NCBI RefSeq assembly: GCF_040436345.1
Contig: NC_133238.1
Location: forward strand, 3,261,267 to 3,325,266
Direction of reading: 5' to 3'
DNA from: Pagrus major
Lineage: Eukaryota; Chordata; Actinopteri; Spariformes; Sparidae
DNA: 64,000 bases
In this document: positions 34,970 through 48,346 of the stretch, one piece after another
Position numbering within the stretch: the stretch's first letter is position 1
Layout of the letters: every line of letters starts with the position of its first letter
Program-made: the position numbers and the translations under genes
The notes under the pieces: generated by a model
What the model was told of the DNA's origin: nothing
Seen by the model: the letters and a program-made list of their open reading frames with translations, nothing else
Database searches by the model: none

Positions 34970-35801
34970 GGTTTTAAATGTTACAGGGCCTCGTGGGCGT
35001 TCCCACTGTAAACCATAAGGTGGCAACACAGTTGTTCCAGGTACCCCTAAGTCCCGATACGAGCAGGTGTTCACTGTCGTCCAATCAACCCTAGAGACTT
35101 GGGATTCCAAATGTGATAGAAGAGGAAGGAGTGAAATGGATTCCAGTTACATTATTTGTGCACACTTTGGATTCTGTCTCATTCTCACCACAAAAGTGAG
35201 GCTTCACCGAACTTGCTGCGTCTGGGTGTCTGTGCTCATCGTTGAAAGGCCAGCATACTGCGAGCGGTGGGGCGGTTGAACAGCCATGAAACACCGTCCG
35301 GCCAGCTTTGCAACGTCGGATGATGGGCTGTGTCCGAGCGTTTCTGTGACTTTCTATTGCCTGAAATGCCGTTGGGGCGGTTCACTTGGCTAACGTTGGC
35401 TGAAAAGCTGATCTTCAAGTGGGAGATGCGCCAACGGTCGGGTTAACGAGGGTGTTGAAGACGTTTCACGTCTCATCTGAAAGGACTTTTCAGTTTTTAC
35501 GGCCTGGTGGGGAGGCCCTGGTTGCCTTGGTTGAAAACTTAGATACACCAGGAGCTGGATGTCTGAAAACCGTCGCAGACATGTACAAAGAAGTTGAATA
35601 GACTACGAATGAACCAACCAGGAATGTGTGCCTGCATGTATTGTCAACGCAGCGCCTTACTGGATGACCCTGCGATACCGTAAAAGTTGAGCATTGATAT
35701 GTGACAGCACAGTCGCTATAATGTGTCACATGATGGCAGATGTAATGTACCGTCTGCCCGTACACTTTGGAATTTCCCCTGAAAGACAAAAGCCTTTTAA
35801 G

Positions 35802-35884
35802 GTCAGGATGGCCGAGCGGTCTAAGGCGCTGCGTTCAGGTCGCAGTCTCCCCTGGAGGCGTGGGTTCGAATCCCACTTCTGACA
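35802..35884 (+). tRNA. trnal-cag: tRNA-Leu (CAG), unit 21
   Basis: Consensus gene; cagtagg marker at 36147. Confidence 0.96.
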
Positions 35885-36459
35885 TGCCGTGTTTTTCACT
35901 GGAACTGTTTCTTCTAACGTGATATCTGGAAAGAAAAGTCGGCAATATATGCGTGTTGGCAGTTCTGACATAACCCCTGTACAAGGCGCAACGTTATTCA
36001 TTTCTGTTTGCGCACTTTGTTCCCTGAGCAAAGAATAGTCTCGTTTGTCTTTCTCAACTTGCCTTTTTATTGGAGCTTTGGTCCCGCCGCAATTAATAGC
36101 AGTCAATCACGGTCCCGACTTTTGAGTTTGTATGCGAAAGGCCAGTAGGTCAACAATCTCAAGCTGTGAGGTGTAAACTTGCCAGTTTGTTGTTGTCTCC
36201 AGTAGCCCTATTTGGTGCTGGATTAATTGTTTGTGGGATTTCCTTGAGAACAATGTCTAAAGTTGGCATTTCCCACAGCTGCTGTCGACTGTGACCAGTC
36301 AGCTAACTAATTCAAGTAAGTTGGCGCGTAAAGTTAGCATTTTTAACGTGTTATCTTCTGTGTCACTGGTATTGATGCATGCCTTCTTTGTAGTACATGA
36401 GAAAGACGCAATAACACGTTCCAAAAGCGTTCTACAGCGATCAGGGGGAGCTCTTCTGA

Positions 36460-36531
36460 GGTTCCATGGTGTAATGGTTAGCACTCTGGACTCTGAATCC
36501 AGCGATCCGAGTTCAAATCTCGGTGGGACCT
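36460..36531 (+). tRNA. trnaq-cug: tRNA-Gln (CTG), unit 21
   Basis: Consensus gene. Confidence 0.96.
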
Positions 36532-37363
36532 GGTTTTAAATGTTACAGGGCCTCGTGGGCGTTCCCACTGTAAACCATAAGGTGGCAACACAGTTGTTCC
36601 AGGTACCCCTAAGTCCCGATACGAGCAGGTGTTCACTGTCGTCCAATCAACCCTAGAGACTTGGGATTCCAAATGTGATAGAAGAGGAAGGAGTGAAATG
36701 GATTCCAGTTACATTATTTGTGCACACTTTGGATTCTGTCTCATTCTCACCACAAAAGTGAGGCTTCACCGAACTTGCTGCGTCTGGGTGTCTGTGCTCA
36801 TCGTTGAAAGGCCAGCATACTGCGAGCGGTGGGGCGGTTGAACAGCCATGAAACACCGTCCGGCCAGCTTTGCAACGTCGGATGATGGGCTGTGTCCGAG
36901 CGTTTCTGTGACTTTCTATTGCCTGAAATGCCGTTGGGGCGGTTCACTTGGCTAACGTTGGCTGAAAAGCTGATCTTCAAGTGGGAGATGCGCCAACGGT
37001 CGGGTTAACGAGGGTGTTGAAGACGTTTCACGTCTCATCTGAAAGGACTTTTCAGTTTTTACGGCCTGGTGGGGAGGCCCTGGTTGCCTTGGTTGAAAAC
37101 TTAGATACACCAGGAGCTGGATGTCTGAAAACCGTCGCAGACATGTACAAAGAAGTTGAATAGACTACGAATGAACCAACCAGGAATGTGTGCCTGCATG
37201 TATTGTCAACGCAGCGCCTTACTGGATGACCCTGCGATACCGTAAAAGTTGAGCATTGATATGTGACAGCACAGTCGCTATAATGTGTCACATGATGGCA
37301 GATGTAATGTACCGTCTGCCCGTACACTTTGGAATTTCCCCTGAAAGACAAAAGCCTTTTAAG

Positions 37364-37446
37364 GTCAGGATGGCCGAGCGGTCTAAGGCGCTGCGTTCAG
37401 GTCGCAGTCTCCCCTGGAGGCGTGGGTTCGAATCCCACTTCTGACA
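37364..37446 (+). tRNA. trnal-cag: tRNA-Leu (CAG), unit 22
   Basis: Consensus gene; short unit with CTCGAG, counterpart of unit 13. Confidence 0.96.
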
Positions 37447-38021
37447 TGCCGTGTTTTTCACTGGAACTGTTTCTTCTAACGTGATATCTGGAAAGAAAAG
37501 TCGGCAATATATGCGTGTTGGCAGTTCTGACATAACCCCTGTACAAGGCGCAACGTTATTCATTTCTGTTTGCGCACTTTGTTCCCTGAGCAAAGAATAG
37601 TCTCGTTTGTCTTTCTCAACTTGCCTTTTTATTGGAGCTTTGGTCCCGCCGCAATTAATAGCAGTCAATCACGGTCCCGACTTTTGAGTTTGTATGCGAA
37701 AGGCCAGTGGGTCAACAATCTCGAGCTGTGAGGTGTAAACTTGCCAGTTTGTTGTTGTCTCCAGTAGCCCTATTTGGTGCTGGATTAATTGTTTGTGGGA
37801 TTTCCTTGAGAACAATGTCTAAAGTTGGCATTTCCCACAGCTGCTGTCGACTGTGACCAGTCAGCTAACTAATTCAAGTAAGTTGGCGCGTAAAGTTAGC
37901 ATTTTTAACGTGTTATCTTCTGTGTCACTGGTATTGATGCATGCCTTCTTTGTAGTACATGAGAAAGACGCAATAACACGTTCCAAAAGCGTTCTACAGC
38001 GATCAGGGGGAGCTCTTCTGA

Positions 38022-38093
38022 GGTTCCATGGTGTAATGGTTAGCACTCTGGACTCTGAATCCAGCGATCCGAGTTCAAATCTCGGTGGGACCT
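38022..38093 (+). tRNA. trnaq-cug: tRNA-Gln (CTG), unit 22
   Basis: Consensus gene; accgc at 38314 and no 17-bp block downstream. Confidence 0.96.
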
Positions 38094-38908
38094 GGTTTTA
38101 AATGTTACAGGGCCTCGTGGGCGTTCCCACTGTAAACCATAAGGTGGCAACACAGTTGTTCCAGGTACCCCTAAGTCCCGATACGAGCAGGTGTTCACTG
38201 TCGTCCAATCAACCCTAGAGACTTGGGATTCCAAATGTGATAGAAGAGGAAGGAGTGAAATGGATTCCAGTTACATTATTTGTGCACACTTTGGATTCTG
38301 TCTCATTCTCACCGCAAAAGTGAGGCTTCACCGAACTTGCTGCGTCTGGGTGTCTGTGCTCATCGTTGAAAGGCCAGCATACTGCGAGCGGTGGGGCGGT
38401 TGAACAGCCATGAAACACCGTCCGGCCAGCTTTGCTGTGTCCGAGCGTTTCTGTGACTTTCTATTGCCTGAAATGCCGTTGGGACGGTTCACTTGGCTAA
38501 CGTTGGCTGAAAAGCTGATCTTCAAGTGGGAGATGCGCCAACGGTCGGGTTAACGAGGGTGTTGAAGACGTTTCACGTCTCATCTGAAAGGACTTTTCAG
38601 TTTTTACGGCCTGGTGGGGAGGCCCTGGTTGCCTTGGTTGAAAACTTAGATACACCAGGAGCTGGATGTCTGAAAACCGTCGCAGACATGTACAAAGAAG
38701 TTGAATAGACTACGAATGAACCAACCAGGAATGTGTGCCTGCATGTATTGTCAACGCAGCGCCTTACTGGATGACCCTGCGATACCGTAAAAGTTGAGCA
38801 TTGATATGTGACAGCACAGTCGCTATAATGTGTCACATGATGGCAGATGTAATGTACCGTCTGCCCGTACACTTTGGAATTTCCCCTGAAAGACAAAAGC
38901 CTTTTAAG

Positions 38909-38991
38909 GTCAGGATGGCCGAGCGGTCTAAGGCGCTGCGTTCAGGTCGCAGTCTCCCCTGGAGGCGTGGGTTCGAATCCCACTTCTGACA
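38909..38991 (+). tRNA. trnal-cag: tRNA-Leu (CAG), unit 23, interrupted terminator
   Basis: Consensus gene body; C at 39000 breaks the T5 run as in unit 14. Confidence 0.95.
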
Positions 38992-38998
38992 TGCCGTG

Positions 38999-39003
38999 TC
39001 TTT
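38999..39003 (+). terminator. Interrupted Pol III terminator (TCTTT), unit 23
   Basis: Same change as unit 14, carried here by block duplication. Confidence 0.7.
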
Positions 39004-39566
39004 CACTGGAACTGTTTCTTCTAACGTGATATCTGGAAAGAAAAGTCGGCAATATATGCGTGTTGGCAGTTCTGACATAACCCCTGTACAAGGCGCAACG
39101 TTATTCATTTCTGTTTGCGCACTTTGTTCCCTGAGCAAAGAATAGTCTCGTTTGTCTTTCTCAACTTGCCTTTTTATTGGAGCTTTGGTCCCGCCGCAAT
39201 TAATAGCAGTCAATCACGGTCCCGACTTTTGAGTTTGTATGCGAAAGGCCAGTGGGTCAACAATCTCAAGCTGTGAGGTGTAAACTTGCCAGTTTGTTGT
39301 TGTCTCCAGTAGCCCTATTTGGTGCTGGATTAATTGTTTGTGGGATTTCCTTGAGAACAATGTCTAAAGTTGGCATTTCCCACAGCTGCTGTCGACTGTG
39401 ACCAGTCAGCTAACTAATTCAAGTAAGTTGGCGCGTAAAGTTAGCATTTTTAACGTGTTATCTTCTGTGTCACTGGTATTGATGCATGCCTTCTTTGTAG
39501 TACATGAGAAAGACGCAATAACACGTTCCAAAAGCGTTCTACAGCGATCAGGGGGAGCTCTTCTGA

Positions 39567-39638
39567 GGTTCCATGGTGTAATGGTTAGCACTCTGGACTC
39601 TGAATCCAGCGATCCGAGTTCAAATCTCGGTGGGACCT
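39567..39638 (+). tRNA. trnaq-cug: tRNA-Gln (CTG), unit 23
   Basis: Consensus gene. Confidence 0.96.
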
Positions 39639-40470
39639 GGTTTTAAATGTTACAGGGCCTCGTGGGCGTTCCCACTGTAAACCATAAGGTGGCAACACAG
39701 TTGTTCCAGGTACCCCTAAGTCCCGATACGAGCAGGTGTTCACTGTCGTCCAATCAACCCTAGAGACTTGGGATTCCAAATGTGATAGAAGAGGAAGGAG
39801 TGAAATGGATTCCAGTTACATTATTTGTGCACACTTTGGATTCTGTCTCATTCTCACCACAAAAGTGAGGCTTCACCGAACTTGCTGCGTCTGGGTGTCT
39901 GTGCTCATCGTTGAAAGGCCAGCATACTGCGAGCGGTGGGGCGGTTGAACAGCCATGAAACACCGTCCGGCCAGCTTTGCAACGTCGGATGATGGGCTGT
40001 GTCCGAGCGTTTCTGTGACTTTCTATTGCCTGAAATGCCGTTGGGGCGGTTCACTTGGCTAACGTTGGCTGAAAAGCTGATCTTCAAGTGGGAGATGCGC
40101 CAACGGTCGGGTTAACGAGGGTGTTGAAGACGTTTCACGTCTCATCTGAAAGGACTTTTCAGTTTTTACGGCCTGGTGGGGAGGCCCTGGTTGCCTTGGT
40201 TGAAAACTTAGATACACCAGGAGCTGGATGTCTGAAAACCGTCGCAGACATGTACAAAGAAGTTGAATAGACTACGAATGAACCAACCAGGAATGTGTGC
40301 CTGCATGTATTGTCAACGCAGCGCCTTACTGGATGACCCTGCGATACCGTAAAAGTTGAGCATTGATATGTGACAGCACAGTCGCTATAATGTGTCACAT
40401 GATGGCAGATGTAATGTACCGTCTGCCCGTACACTTTGGAATTTCCCCTGAAAGACAAAAGCCTTTTAAG

Positions 40471-40553
40471 GTCAGGATGGCCGAGCGGTCTAAGGCGCTG
40501 CGTTCAGGTCGCAGTCTCCCCTGGAGGCGTGGGTTCGAATCCCACTTCTGACA
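40471..40553 (+). tRNA. trnal-cag: tRNA-Leu (CAG), unit 24
   Basis: Consensus gene; the spacer has gagaag (40604), found elsewhere only in unit 35. Confidence 0.96.
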
Positions 40554-41128
40554 TGCCGTGTTTTTCACTGGAACTGTTTCTTCTAACGTGATATCTGGAA
40601 AGAGAAGTCGGCAATATATGCGTGTTGGCAGTTCTGACATAACCCCTGTACAAGGCGCAACGTTATTCATTTCTGTTTGCGCACTTTGTTCCCTGAGCAA
40701 AGAATAGTCTCGTTTGTCTTTCTCAACTTGCCTTTTTATTGGAGCTTTGGTCCCGCCGCAATTAATAGCAGTCAATCACGGTCCCGACTTTTGAGTTTGT
40801 ATGCGAAAGGCCAGTGGGTCAACAATCTCAAGCTGTGAGGTGTAAACTTGCCAGTTTGTTGTTGTCTCCAGTAGCCCTATTTGGTGCTGGATTAATTGTT
40901 TGTGGGATTTCCTTGAGAACAATGTCTAAAGTTGGCATTTCCCACAGCTGCTGTCGACTGTGACCAGTCAGCTAACTAATTCAAGTAAGTTGGCGCGTAA
41001 AGTTAGCATTTTTAACGTGTTATCTTCTGTGTCACTGGTATTGATGCATGCCTTCTTTGTAGTACATGAGAAAGACGCAATAACACGTTCCAAAAGCGTT
41101 CTACAGCGATCAGGGGGAGCTCTTCTGA

Positions 41129-41200
41129 GGTTCCATGGTGTAATGGTTAGCACTCTGGACTCTGAATCCAGCGATCCGAGTTCAAATCTCGGTGGGACCT
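41129..41200 (+). tRNA. trnaq-cug: tRNA-Gln (CTG), unit 24
   Basis: Consensus gene. Confidence 0.96.
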
Positions 41201-42032
41201 GGTTTTAAATGTTACAGGGCCTCGTGGGCGTTCCCACTGTAAACCATAAGGTGGCAACACAGTTGTTCCAGGTACCCCTAAGTCCCGATACGAGCAGGTG
41301 TTCACTGTCGTCCAATCAACCCTAGAGACTTGGGATTCCAAATGTGATAGAAGAGGAAGGAGTGAAATGGATTCCAGTTACATTATTTGTGCACACTTTG
41401 GATTCTGTCTCATTCTCACCACAAAAGTGAGGCTTCACCGAACTTGCTGCGTCTGGGTGTCTGTGCTCATCGTTGAAAGGCCAGCATACTGCGAGCGGTG
41501 GGGCGGTTGAACAGCCATGAAACACCGTCCGGCCAGCTTTGCAACGTCGGATGATGGGCTGTGTCCGAGCGTTTCTGTGACTTTCTATTGCCTGAAATGC
41601 CGTTGGGGCGGTTCACTTGGCTAACGTTGGCTGAAAAGCTGATCTTCAAGTGGGAGATGCGCCAACGGTCGGGTTAACGAGGGTGTTGAAGACGTTTCAC
41701 GTCTCATCTGAAAGGACTTTTCAGTTTTTACGGCCTGGTGGGGAGGCCCTGGTTGCCTTGGTTGAAAACTTAGATACACCAGGAGCTGGATGTCTGAAAA
41801 CCGTCGCAGACATGTACAAAGAAGTTGAATAGACTACGAATGAACCAACCAGGAATGTGTGCCTGCATGTATTGTCAACGCAGCGCCTTACTGGATGACC
41901 CTGCGATACCGTAAAAGTTGAGCATTGATATGTGACAGCACAGTCGCTATAATGTGTCACATGATGGCAGATGTAATGTACCGTCTGCCCGTACACTTTG
42001 GAATTTCCCCTGAAAGACAAAAGCCTTTTAAG

Positions 42033-42115
42033 GTCAGGATGGCCGAGCGGTCTAAGGCGCTGCGTTCAGGTCGCAGTCTCCCCTGGAGGCGTGGGTTCGA
42101 ATCCCACTTCTGACA
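42033..42115 (+). tRNA. trnal-cag: tRNA-Leu (CAG), unit 25
   Basis: Consensus gene; short unit with the private-pair marker cagtggatc (42380) and CTCGAG. Confidence 0.96.
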
Positions 42116-42690
42116 TGCCGTGTTTTTCACTGGAACTGTTTCTTCTAACGTGATATCTGGAAAGAAAAGTCGGCAATATATGCGTGTTGGCAGTTCTGAC
42201 ATAACCCCTGTACAAGGCGCAACGTTATTCATTTCTGTTTGCGCACTTTGTTCCCTGAGCAAAGAATAGTCTCGTTTGTCTTTCTCAACTTGCCTTTTTA
42301 TTGGAGCTTTGGTCCCGCCGCAATTAATAGCAGTCAATCACGGTCCCGACTTTTGAGTTTGTATGCGAAAGGCCAGTGGATCAACAATCTCGAGCTGTGA
42401 GGTGTAAACTTGCCAGTTTGTTGTTGTCTCCAGTAGCCCTATTTGGTGCTGGATTAATTGTTTGTGGGATTTCCTTGAGAACAATGTCTAAAGTTGGCAT
42501 TTCCCACAGCTGCTGTCGACTGTGACCAGTCAGCTAACTAATTCAAGTAAGTTGGCGCGTAAAGTTAGCATTTTTAACGTGTTATCTTCTGTGTCACTGG
42601 TATTGATGCATGCCTTCTTTGTAGTACATGAGAAAGACGCAATAACACGTTCCAAAAGCGTTCTACAGCGATCAGGGGGAGCTCTTCTGA

Positions 42691-42762
42691 GGTTCCATGG
42701 TGTAATGGTTAGCACTCTGGACTCTGAATCCAGCGATCCGAGTTCAAATCTCGGTGGGACCT
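42691..42762 (+). tRNA. trnaq-cug: tRNA-Gln (CTG), unit 25
   Basis: Consensus gene; accgc at 42983. Confidence 0.96.
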
Positions 42763-43577
42763 GGTTTTAAATGTTACAGGGCCTCGTGGGCGTTCCCACT
42801 GTAAACCATAAGGTGGCAACACAGTTGTTCCAGGTACCCCTAAGTCCCGATACGAGCAGGTGTTCACTGTCGTCCAATCAACCCTAGAGACTTGGGATTC
42901 CAAATGTGATAGAAGAGGAAGGAGTGAAATGGATTCCAGTTACATTATTTGTGCACACTTTGGATTCTGTCTCATTCTCACCGCAAAAGTGAGGCTTCAC
43001 CGAACTTGCTGCGTCTGGGTGTCTGTGCTCATCGTTGAAAGGCCAGCATACTGCGAGCGGTGGGGCGGTTGAACAGCCATGAAACACCGTCCGGCCAGCT
43101 TTGCTGTGTCCGAGCGTTTCTGTGACTTTCTATTGCCTGAAATGCCGTTGGGACGGTTCACTTGGCTAACGTTGGCTGAAAAGCTGATCTTCAAGTGGGA
43201 GATGCGCCAACGGTCGGGTTAACGAGGGTGTTGAAGACGTTTCACGTCTCATCTGAAAGGACTTTTCAGTTTTTACGGCCTGGTGGGGAGGCCCTGGTTG
43301 CCTTGGTTGAAAACTTAGATACACCAGGAGCTGGATGTCTGAAAACCGTCGCAGACATGTACAAAGAAGTTGAATAGACTACGAATGAACCAACCAGGAA
43401 TGTGTGCCTGCATGTATTGTCAACGCAGCGCCTTACTGGATGACCCTGCGATACCGTAAAAGTTGAGCATTGATATGTGACAGCACAGTCGCTATAATGT
43501 GTCACATGATGGCAGATGTAATGTACCGTCTGCCCGTACACTTTGGAATTTCCCCTGAAAGACAAAAGCCTTTTAAG

Positions 43578-43660
43578 GTCAGGATGGCCGAGCGGTCTAA
43601 GGCGCTGCGTTCAGGTCGCAGTCTCCCCTGGAGGCGTGGGTTCGAATCCCACTTCTGACA
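43578..43660 (+). tRNA. trnal-cag: tRNA-Leu (CAG), unit 26
   Basis: Consensus gene. A long unit that nevertheless has CTCGAG, so it looks recombinant between short and long types. Confidence 0.96.
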
Positions 43661-44235
43661 TGCCGTGTTTTTCACTGGAACTGTTTCTTCTAACGTGATA
43701 TCTGGAAAGAAAAGTCGGCAATATATGCGTGTTGGCAGTTCTGACATAACCCCTGTACAAGGCGCAACGTTATTCATTTCTGTTTGCGCACTTTGTTCCC
43801 TGAGCAAAGAATAGTCTCGTTTGTCTTTCTCAACTTGCCTTTTTATTGGAGCTTTGGTCCCGCCGCAATTAATAGCAGTCAATCACGGTCCCGACTTTTG
43901 AGTTTGTATGCGAAAGGCCAGTGGGTCAACAATCTCGAGCTGTGAGGTGTAAACTTGCCAGTTTGTTGTTGTCTCCAGTAGCCCTATTTGGTGCTGGATT
44001 AATTGTTTGTGGGATTTCCTTGAGAACAATGTCTAAAGTTGGCATTTCCCACAGCTGCTGTCGACTGTGACCAGTCAGCTAACTAATTCAAGTAAGTTGG
44101 CGCGTAAAGTTAGCATTTTTAACGTGTTATCTTCTGTGTCACTGGTATTGATGCATGCCTTCTTTGTAGTACATGAGAAAGACGCAATAACACGTTCCAA
44201 AAGCGTTCTACAGCGATCAGGGGGAGCTCTTCTGA

Positions 44236-44307
44236 GGTTCCATGGTGTAATGGTTAGCACTCTGGACTCTGAATCCAGCGATCCGAGTTCAAATCTCGGT
44301 GGGACCT
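44236..44307 (+). tRNA. trnaq-cug: tRNA-Gln (CTG), unit 26
   Basis: Consensus gene followed by the long spacer. Confidence 0.96.
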
Positions 44308-45139
44308 GGTTTTAAATGTTACAGGGCCTCGTGGGCGTTCCCACTGTAAACCATAAGGTGGCAACACAGTTGTTCCAGGTACCCCTAAGTCCCGATACGA
44401 GCAGGTGTTCACTGTCGTCCAATCAACCCTAGAGACTTGGGATTCCAAATGTGATAGAAGAGGAAGGAGTGAAATGGATTCCAGTTACATTATTTGTGCA
44501 CACTTTGGATTCTGTCTCATTCTCACCACAAAAGTGAGGCTTCACCGAACTTGCTGCGTCTGGGTGTCTGTGCTCATCGTTGAAAGGCCAGCATACTGCG
44601 AGCGGTGGGGCGGTTGAACAGCCATGAAACACCGTCCGGCCAGCTTTGCAACGTCGGATGATGGGCTGTGTCCGAGCGTTTCTGTGACTTTCTATTGCCT
44701 GAAATGCCGTTGGGGCGGTTCACTTGGCTAACGTTGGCTGAAAAGCTGATCTTCAAGTGGGAGATGCGCCAACGGTCGGGTTAACGAGGGTGTTGAAGAC
44801 GTTTCACGTCTCATCTGAAAGGACTTTTCAGTTTTTACGGCCTGGTGGGGAGGCCCTGGTTGCCTTGGTTGAAAACTTAGATACACCAGGAGCTGGATGT
44901 CTGAAAACCGTCGCAGACATGTACAAAGAAGTTGAATAGACTACGAATGAACCAACCAGGAATGTGTGCCTGCATGTATTGTCAACGCAGCGCCTTACTG
45001 GATGACCCTGCGATACCGTAAAAGTTGAGCATTGATATGTGACAGCACAGTCGCTATAATGTGTCACATGATGGCAGATGTAATGTACCGTCTGCCCGTA
45101 CACTTTGGAATTTCCCCTGAAAGACAAAAGCCTTTTAAG

Positions 45140-45222
45140 GTCAGGATGGCCGAGCGGTCTAAGGCGCTGCGTTCAGGTCGCAGTCTCCCCTGGAGGCGTG
45201 GGTTCGAATCCCACTTCTGACA
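45140..45222 (+). tRNA. trnal-cag: tRNA-Leu (CAG), unit 27
   Basis: Consensus gene; plain long unit, end of block B. Confidence 0.96.
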
Positions 45223-45797
45223 TGCCGTGTTTTTCACTGGAACTGTTTCTTCTAACGTGATATCTGGAAAGAAAAGTCGGCAATATATGCGTGTTGGCAG
45301 TTCTGACATAACCCCTGTACAAGGCGCAACGTTATTCATTTCTGTTTGCGCACTTTGTTCCCTGAGCAAAGAATAGTCTCGTTTGTCTTTCTCAACTTGC
45401 CTTTTTATTGGAGCTTTGGTCCCGCCGCAATTAATAGCAGTCAATCACGGTCCCGACTTTTGAGTTTGTATGCGAAAGGCCAGTGGGTCAACAATCTCAA
45501 GCTGTGAGGTGTAAACTTGCCAGTTTGTTGTTGTCTCCAGTAGCCCTATTTGGTGCTGGATTAATTGTTTGTGGGATTTCCTTGAGAACAATGTCTAAAG
45601 TTGGCATTTCCCACAGCTGCTGTCGACTGTGACCAGTCAGCTAACTAATTCAAGTAAGTTGGCGCGTAAAGTTAGCATTTTTAACGTGTTATCTTCTGTG
45701 TCACTGGTATTGATGCATGCCTTCTTTGTAGTACATGAGAAAGACGCAATAACACGTTCCAAAAGCGTTCTACAGCGATCAGGGGGAGCTCTTCTGA

Positions 45798-45869
45798 GGT
45801 TCCATGGTGTAATGGTTAGCACTCTGGACTCTGAATCCAGCGATCCGAGTTCAAATCTCGGTGGGACCT
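45798..45869 (+). tRNA. trnaq-cug: tRNA-Gln (CTG), unit 27
   Basis: Consensus gene. Confidence 0.96.
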
Positions 45870-46701
45870 GGTTTTAAATGTTACAGGGCCTCGTGGGCGT
45901 TCCCACTGTAAACCATAAGGTGGCAACACAGTTGTTCCAGGTACCCCTAAGTCCCGATACGAGCAGGTGTTCACTGTCGTCCAATCAACCCTAGAGACTT
46001 GGGATTCCAAATGTGATAGAAGAGGAAGGAGTGAAATGGATTCCAGTTACATTATTTGTGCACACTTTGGATTCTGTCTCATTCTCACCACAAAAGTGAG
46101 GCTTCACCGAACTTGCTGCGTCTGGGTGTCTGTGCTCATCGTTGAAAGGCCAGCATACTGCGAGCGGTGGGGCGGTTGAACAGCCATGAAACACCGTCCG
46201 GCCAGCTTTGCAACGTCGGATGATGGGCTGTGTCCGAGCGTTTCTGTGACTTTCTATTGCCTGAAATGCCGTTGGGGCGGTTCACTTGGCTAACGTTGGC
46301 TGAAAAGCTGATCTTCAAGTGGGAGATGCGCCAACGGTCGGGTTAACGAGGGTGTTGAAGACGTTTCACGTCTCATCTGAAAGGACTTTTCAGTTTTTAC
46401 GGCCTGGTGGGGAGGCCCTGGTTGCCTTGGTTGAAAACTTAGATACACCAGGAGCTGGATGTCTGAAAACCGTCGCAGACATGTACAAAGAAGTTGAATA
46501 GACTACGAATGAACCAACCAGGAATGTGTGCCTGCATGTATTGTCAACGCAGCGCCTTACTGGATGACCCTGCGATACCGTAAAAGTTGAGCATTGATAT
46601 GTGACAGCACAGTCGCTATAATGTGTCACATGATGGCAGATGTAATGTACCGTCTGCCCGTACACTTTGGAATTTCCCCTGAAAGACAAAAGCCTTTTAA
46701 G

Positions 46702-46784
46702 GTCAGGATGGCCGAGCGGTCTAAGGCGCTGCGTTCAGGTCGCAGTCTCCCCTGGAGGCGTGGGTTCGAATCCCACTTCTGACA
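46702..46784 (+). tRNA. trnal-cag: tRNA-Leu (CAG), unit 28
   Basis: Consensus gene; cacggg marker at 46800 opens block C. Confidence 0.96.
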
Positions 46785-47359
46785 TGCCGTGTTTTTCACG
46801 GGAACTGTTTCTTCTAACGTGATATCTGGAAAGAAAAGTCGGCAATATATGCGTGTTGGCAGTTCTGACATAACCCCTGTACAAGGCGCAACGTTATTCA
46901 TTTCTGTTTGCGCACTTTGTTCCCTGAGCAAAGAATAGTCTCGTTTGTCTTTCTCAACTTGCCTTTTTATTGGAGCTTTGGTCCCGCCGCAATTAATAGC
47001 AGTCAATCACGGTCCCGACTTTTGAGTTTGTATGCGAAAGGCCAGTGGGTCAACAATCTCAAGCTGTGAGGTGTAAACTTGCCAGTTTGTTGTTGTCTCC
47101 AGTAGCCCTATTTGGTGCTGGATTAATTGTTTGTGGGATTTCCTTGAGAACAATGTCTAAAGTTGGCATTTCCCACAGCTGCTGTCGACTGTGACCAGTC
47201 AGCTAACTAATTCAAGTAAGTTGGCGCGTAAAGTTAGCATTTTTAACGTGTTATCTTCTGTGTCACTGGTATTGATGCATGCCTTCTTTGTAGTACATGA
47301 GAAAGACGCAATAACACGTTCCAAAAGCGTTCTACAGCGATCAGGGGGAGCTCTTCTGA

Positions 47360-47431
47360 GGTTCCATGGTGTAATGGTTAGCACTCTGGACTCTGAATCC
47401 AGCGATCCGAGTTCAAATCTCGGTGGGACCT
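47360..47431 (+). tRNA. trnaq-cug: tRNA-Gln (CTG), unit 28
   Basis: Consensus gene. Confidence 0.96.
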
Positions 47432-48263
47432 GGTTTTAAATGTTACAGGGCCTCGTGGGCGTTCCCACTGTAAACCATAAGGTGGCAACACAGTTGTTCC
47501 AGGTACCCCTAAGTCCCGATACGAGCAGGTGTTCACTGTCGTCCAATCAACCCTAGAGACTTGGGATTCCAAATGTGATAGAAGAGGAAGGAGTGAAATG
47601 GATTCCAGTTACATTATTTGTGCACACTTTGGATTCTGTCTCATTCTCACCACAAAAGTGAGGCTTCACCGAACTTGCTGCGTCTGGGTGTCTGTGCTCA
47701 TCGTTGAAAGGCCAGCATACTGCGAGCGGTGGGGCGGTTGAACAGCCATGAAACACCGTCCGGCCAGCTTTGCAACGTCGGATGATGGGCTGTGTCCGAG
47801 CGTTTCTGTGACTTTCTATTGCCTGAAATGCCGTTGGGGCGGTTCACTTGGCTAACGTTGGCTGAAAAGCTGATCTTCAAGTGGGAGATGCGCCAACGGT
47901 CGGGTTAACGAGGGTGTTGAAGACGTTTCACGTCTCATCTGAAAGGACTTTTCAGTTTTTACGGCCTGGTGGGGAGGCCCTGGTTGCCTTGGTTGAAAAC
48001 TTAGATACACCAGGAGCTGGATGTCTGAAAACCGTCGCAGACATGTACAAAGAAGTTGAATAGACTACGAATGAACCAACCAGGAATGTGTGCCTGCATG
48101 TATTGTCAACGCAGCGCCTTACTGGATGACCCTGCGATACCGTAAAAGTTGAGCATTGATATGTGACAGCACAGTCGCTATAATGTGTCACATGATGGCA
48201 GATGTAATGTACCGTCTGCCCGTACACTTTGGAATTTCCCCTGAAAGACAAAAGCCTTTTAAG

Positions 48264-48346
48264 GTCAGGATGGCCGAGCGGTCTAAGGCGCTGCGTTCAG
48301 GTCGCAGTCTCCCCTGGAGGCGTGGGTTCGAATCCCACTTCTGACA
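48264..48346 (+). tRNA. trnal-cag: tRNA-Leu (CAG), unit 29
   Basis: Consensus gene; the only unit joining CTCGAG with the CTCATGGG marker. Confidence 0.96.

Larger units (their letters stand above)
27991..46701 (+). repeat. Higher-order repeat block B (units 16-27)
   Basis: This is a twelve-unit block with markers at 28089 (cacggg), 30306 and 31868 (CTCATGGG twice), 32740-32742 (extra T in the Leu T arm), 36147 (cagtagg), 38314 (short unit, accgc), 39000 (interrupted terminator), 40604 (gagaag), 42380 (cagtggatc, short unit) and CTCGAG near 43935. Compared with block A it has an extra CTCATGGG unit, the T-insertion unit and a gagaag/cagtggatc/CTCGAG trio. Confidence 0.82.
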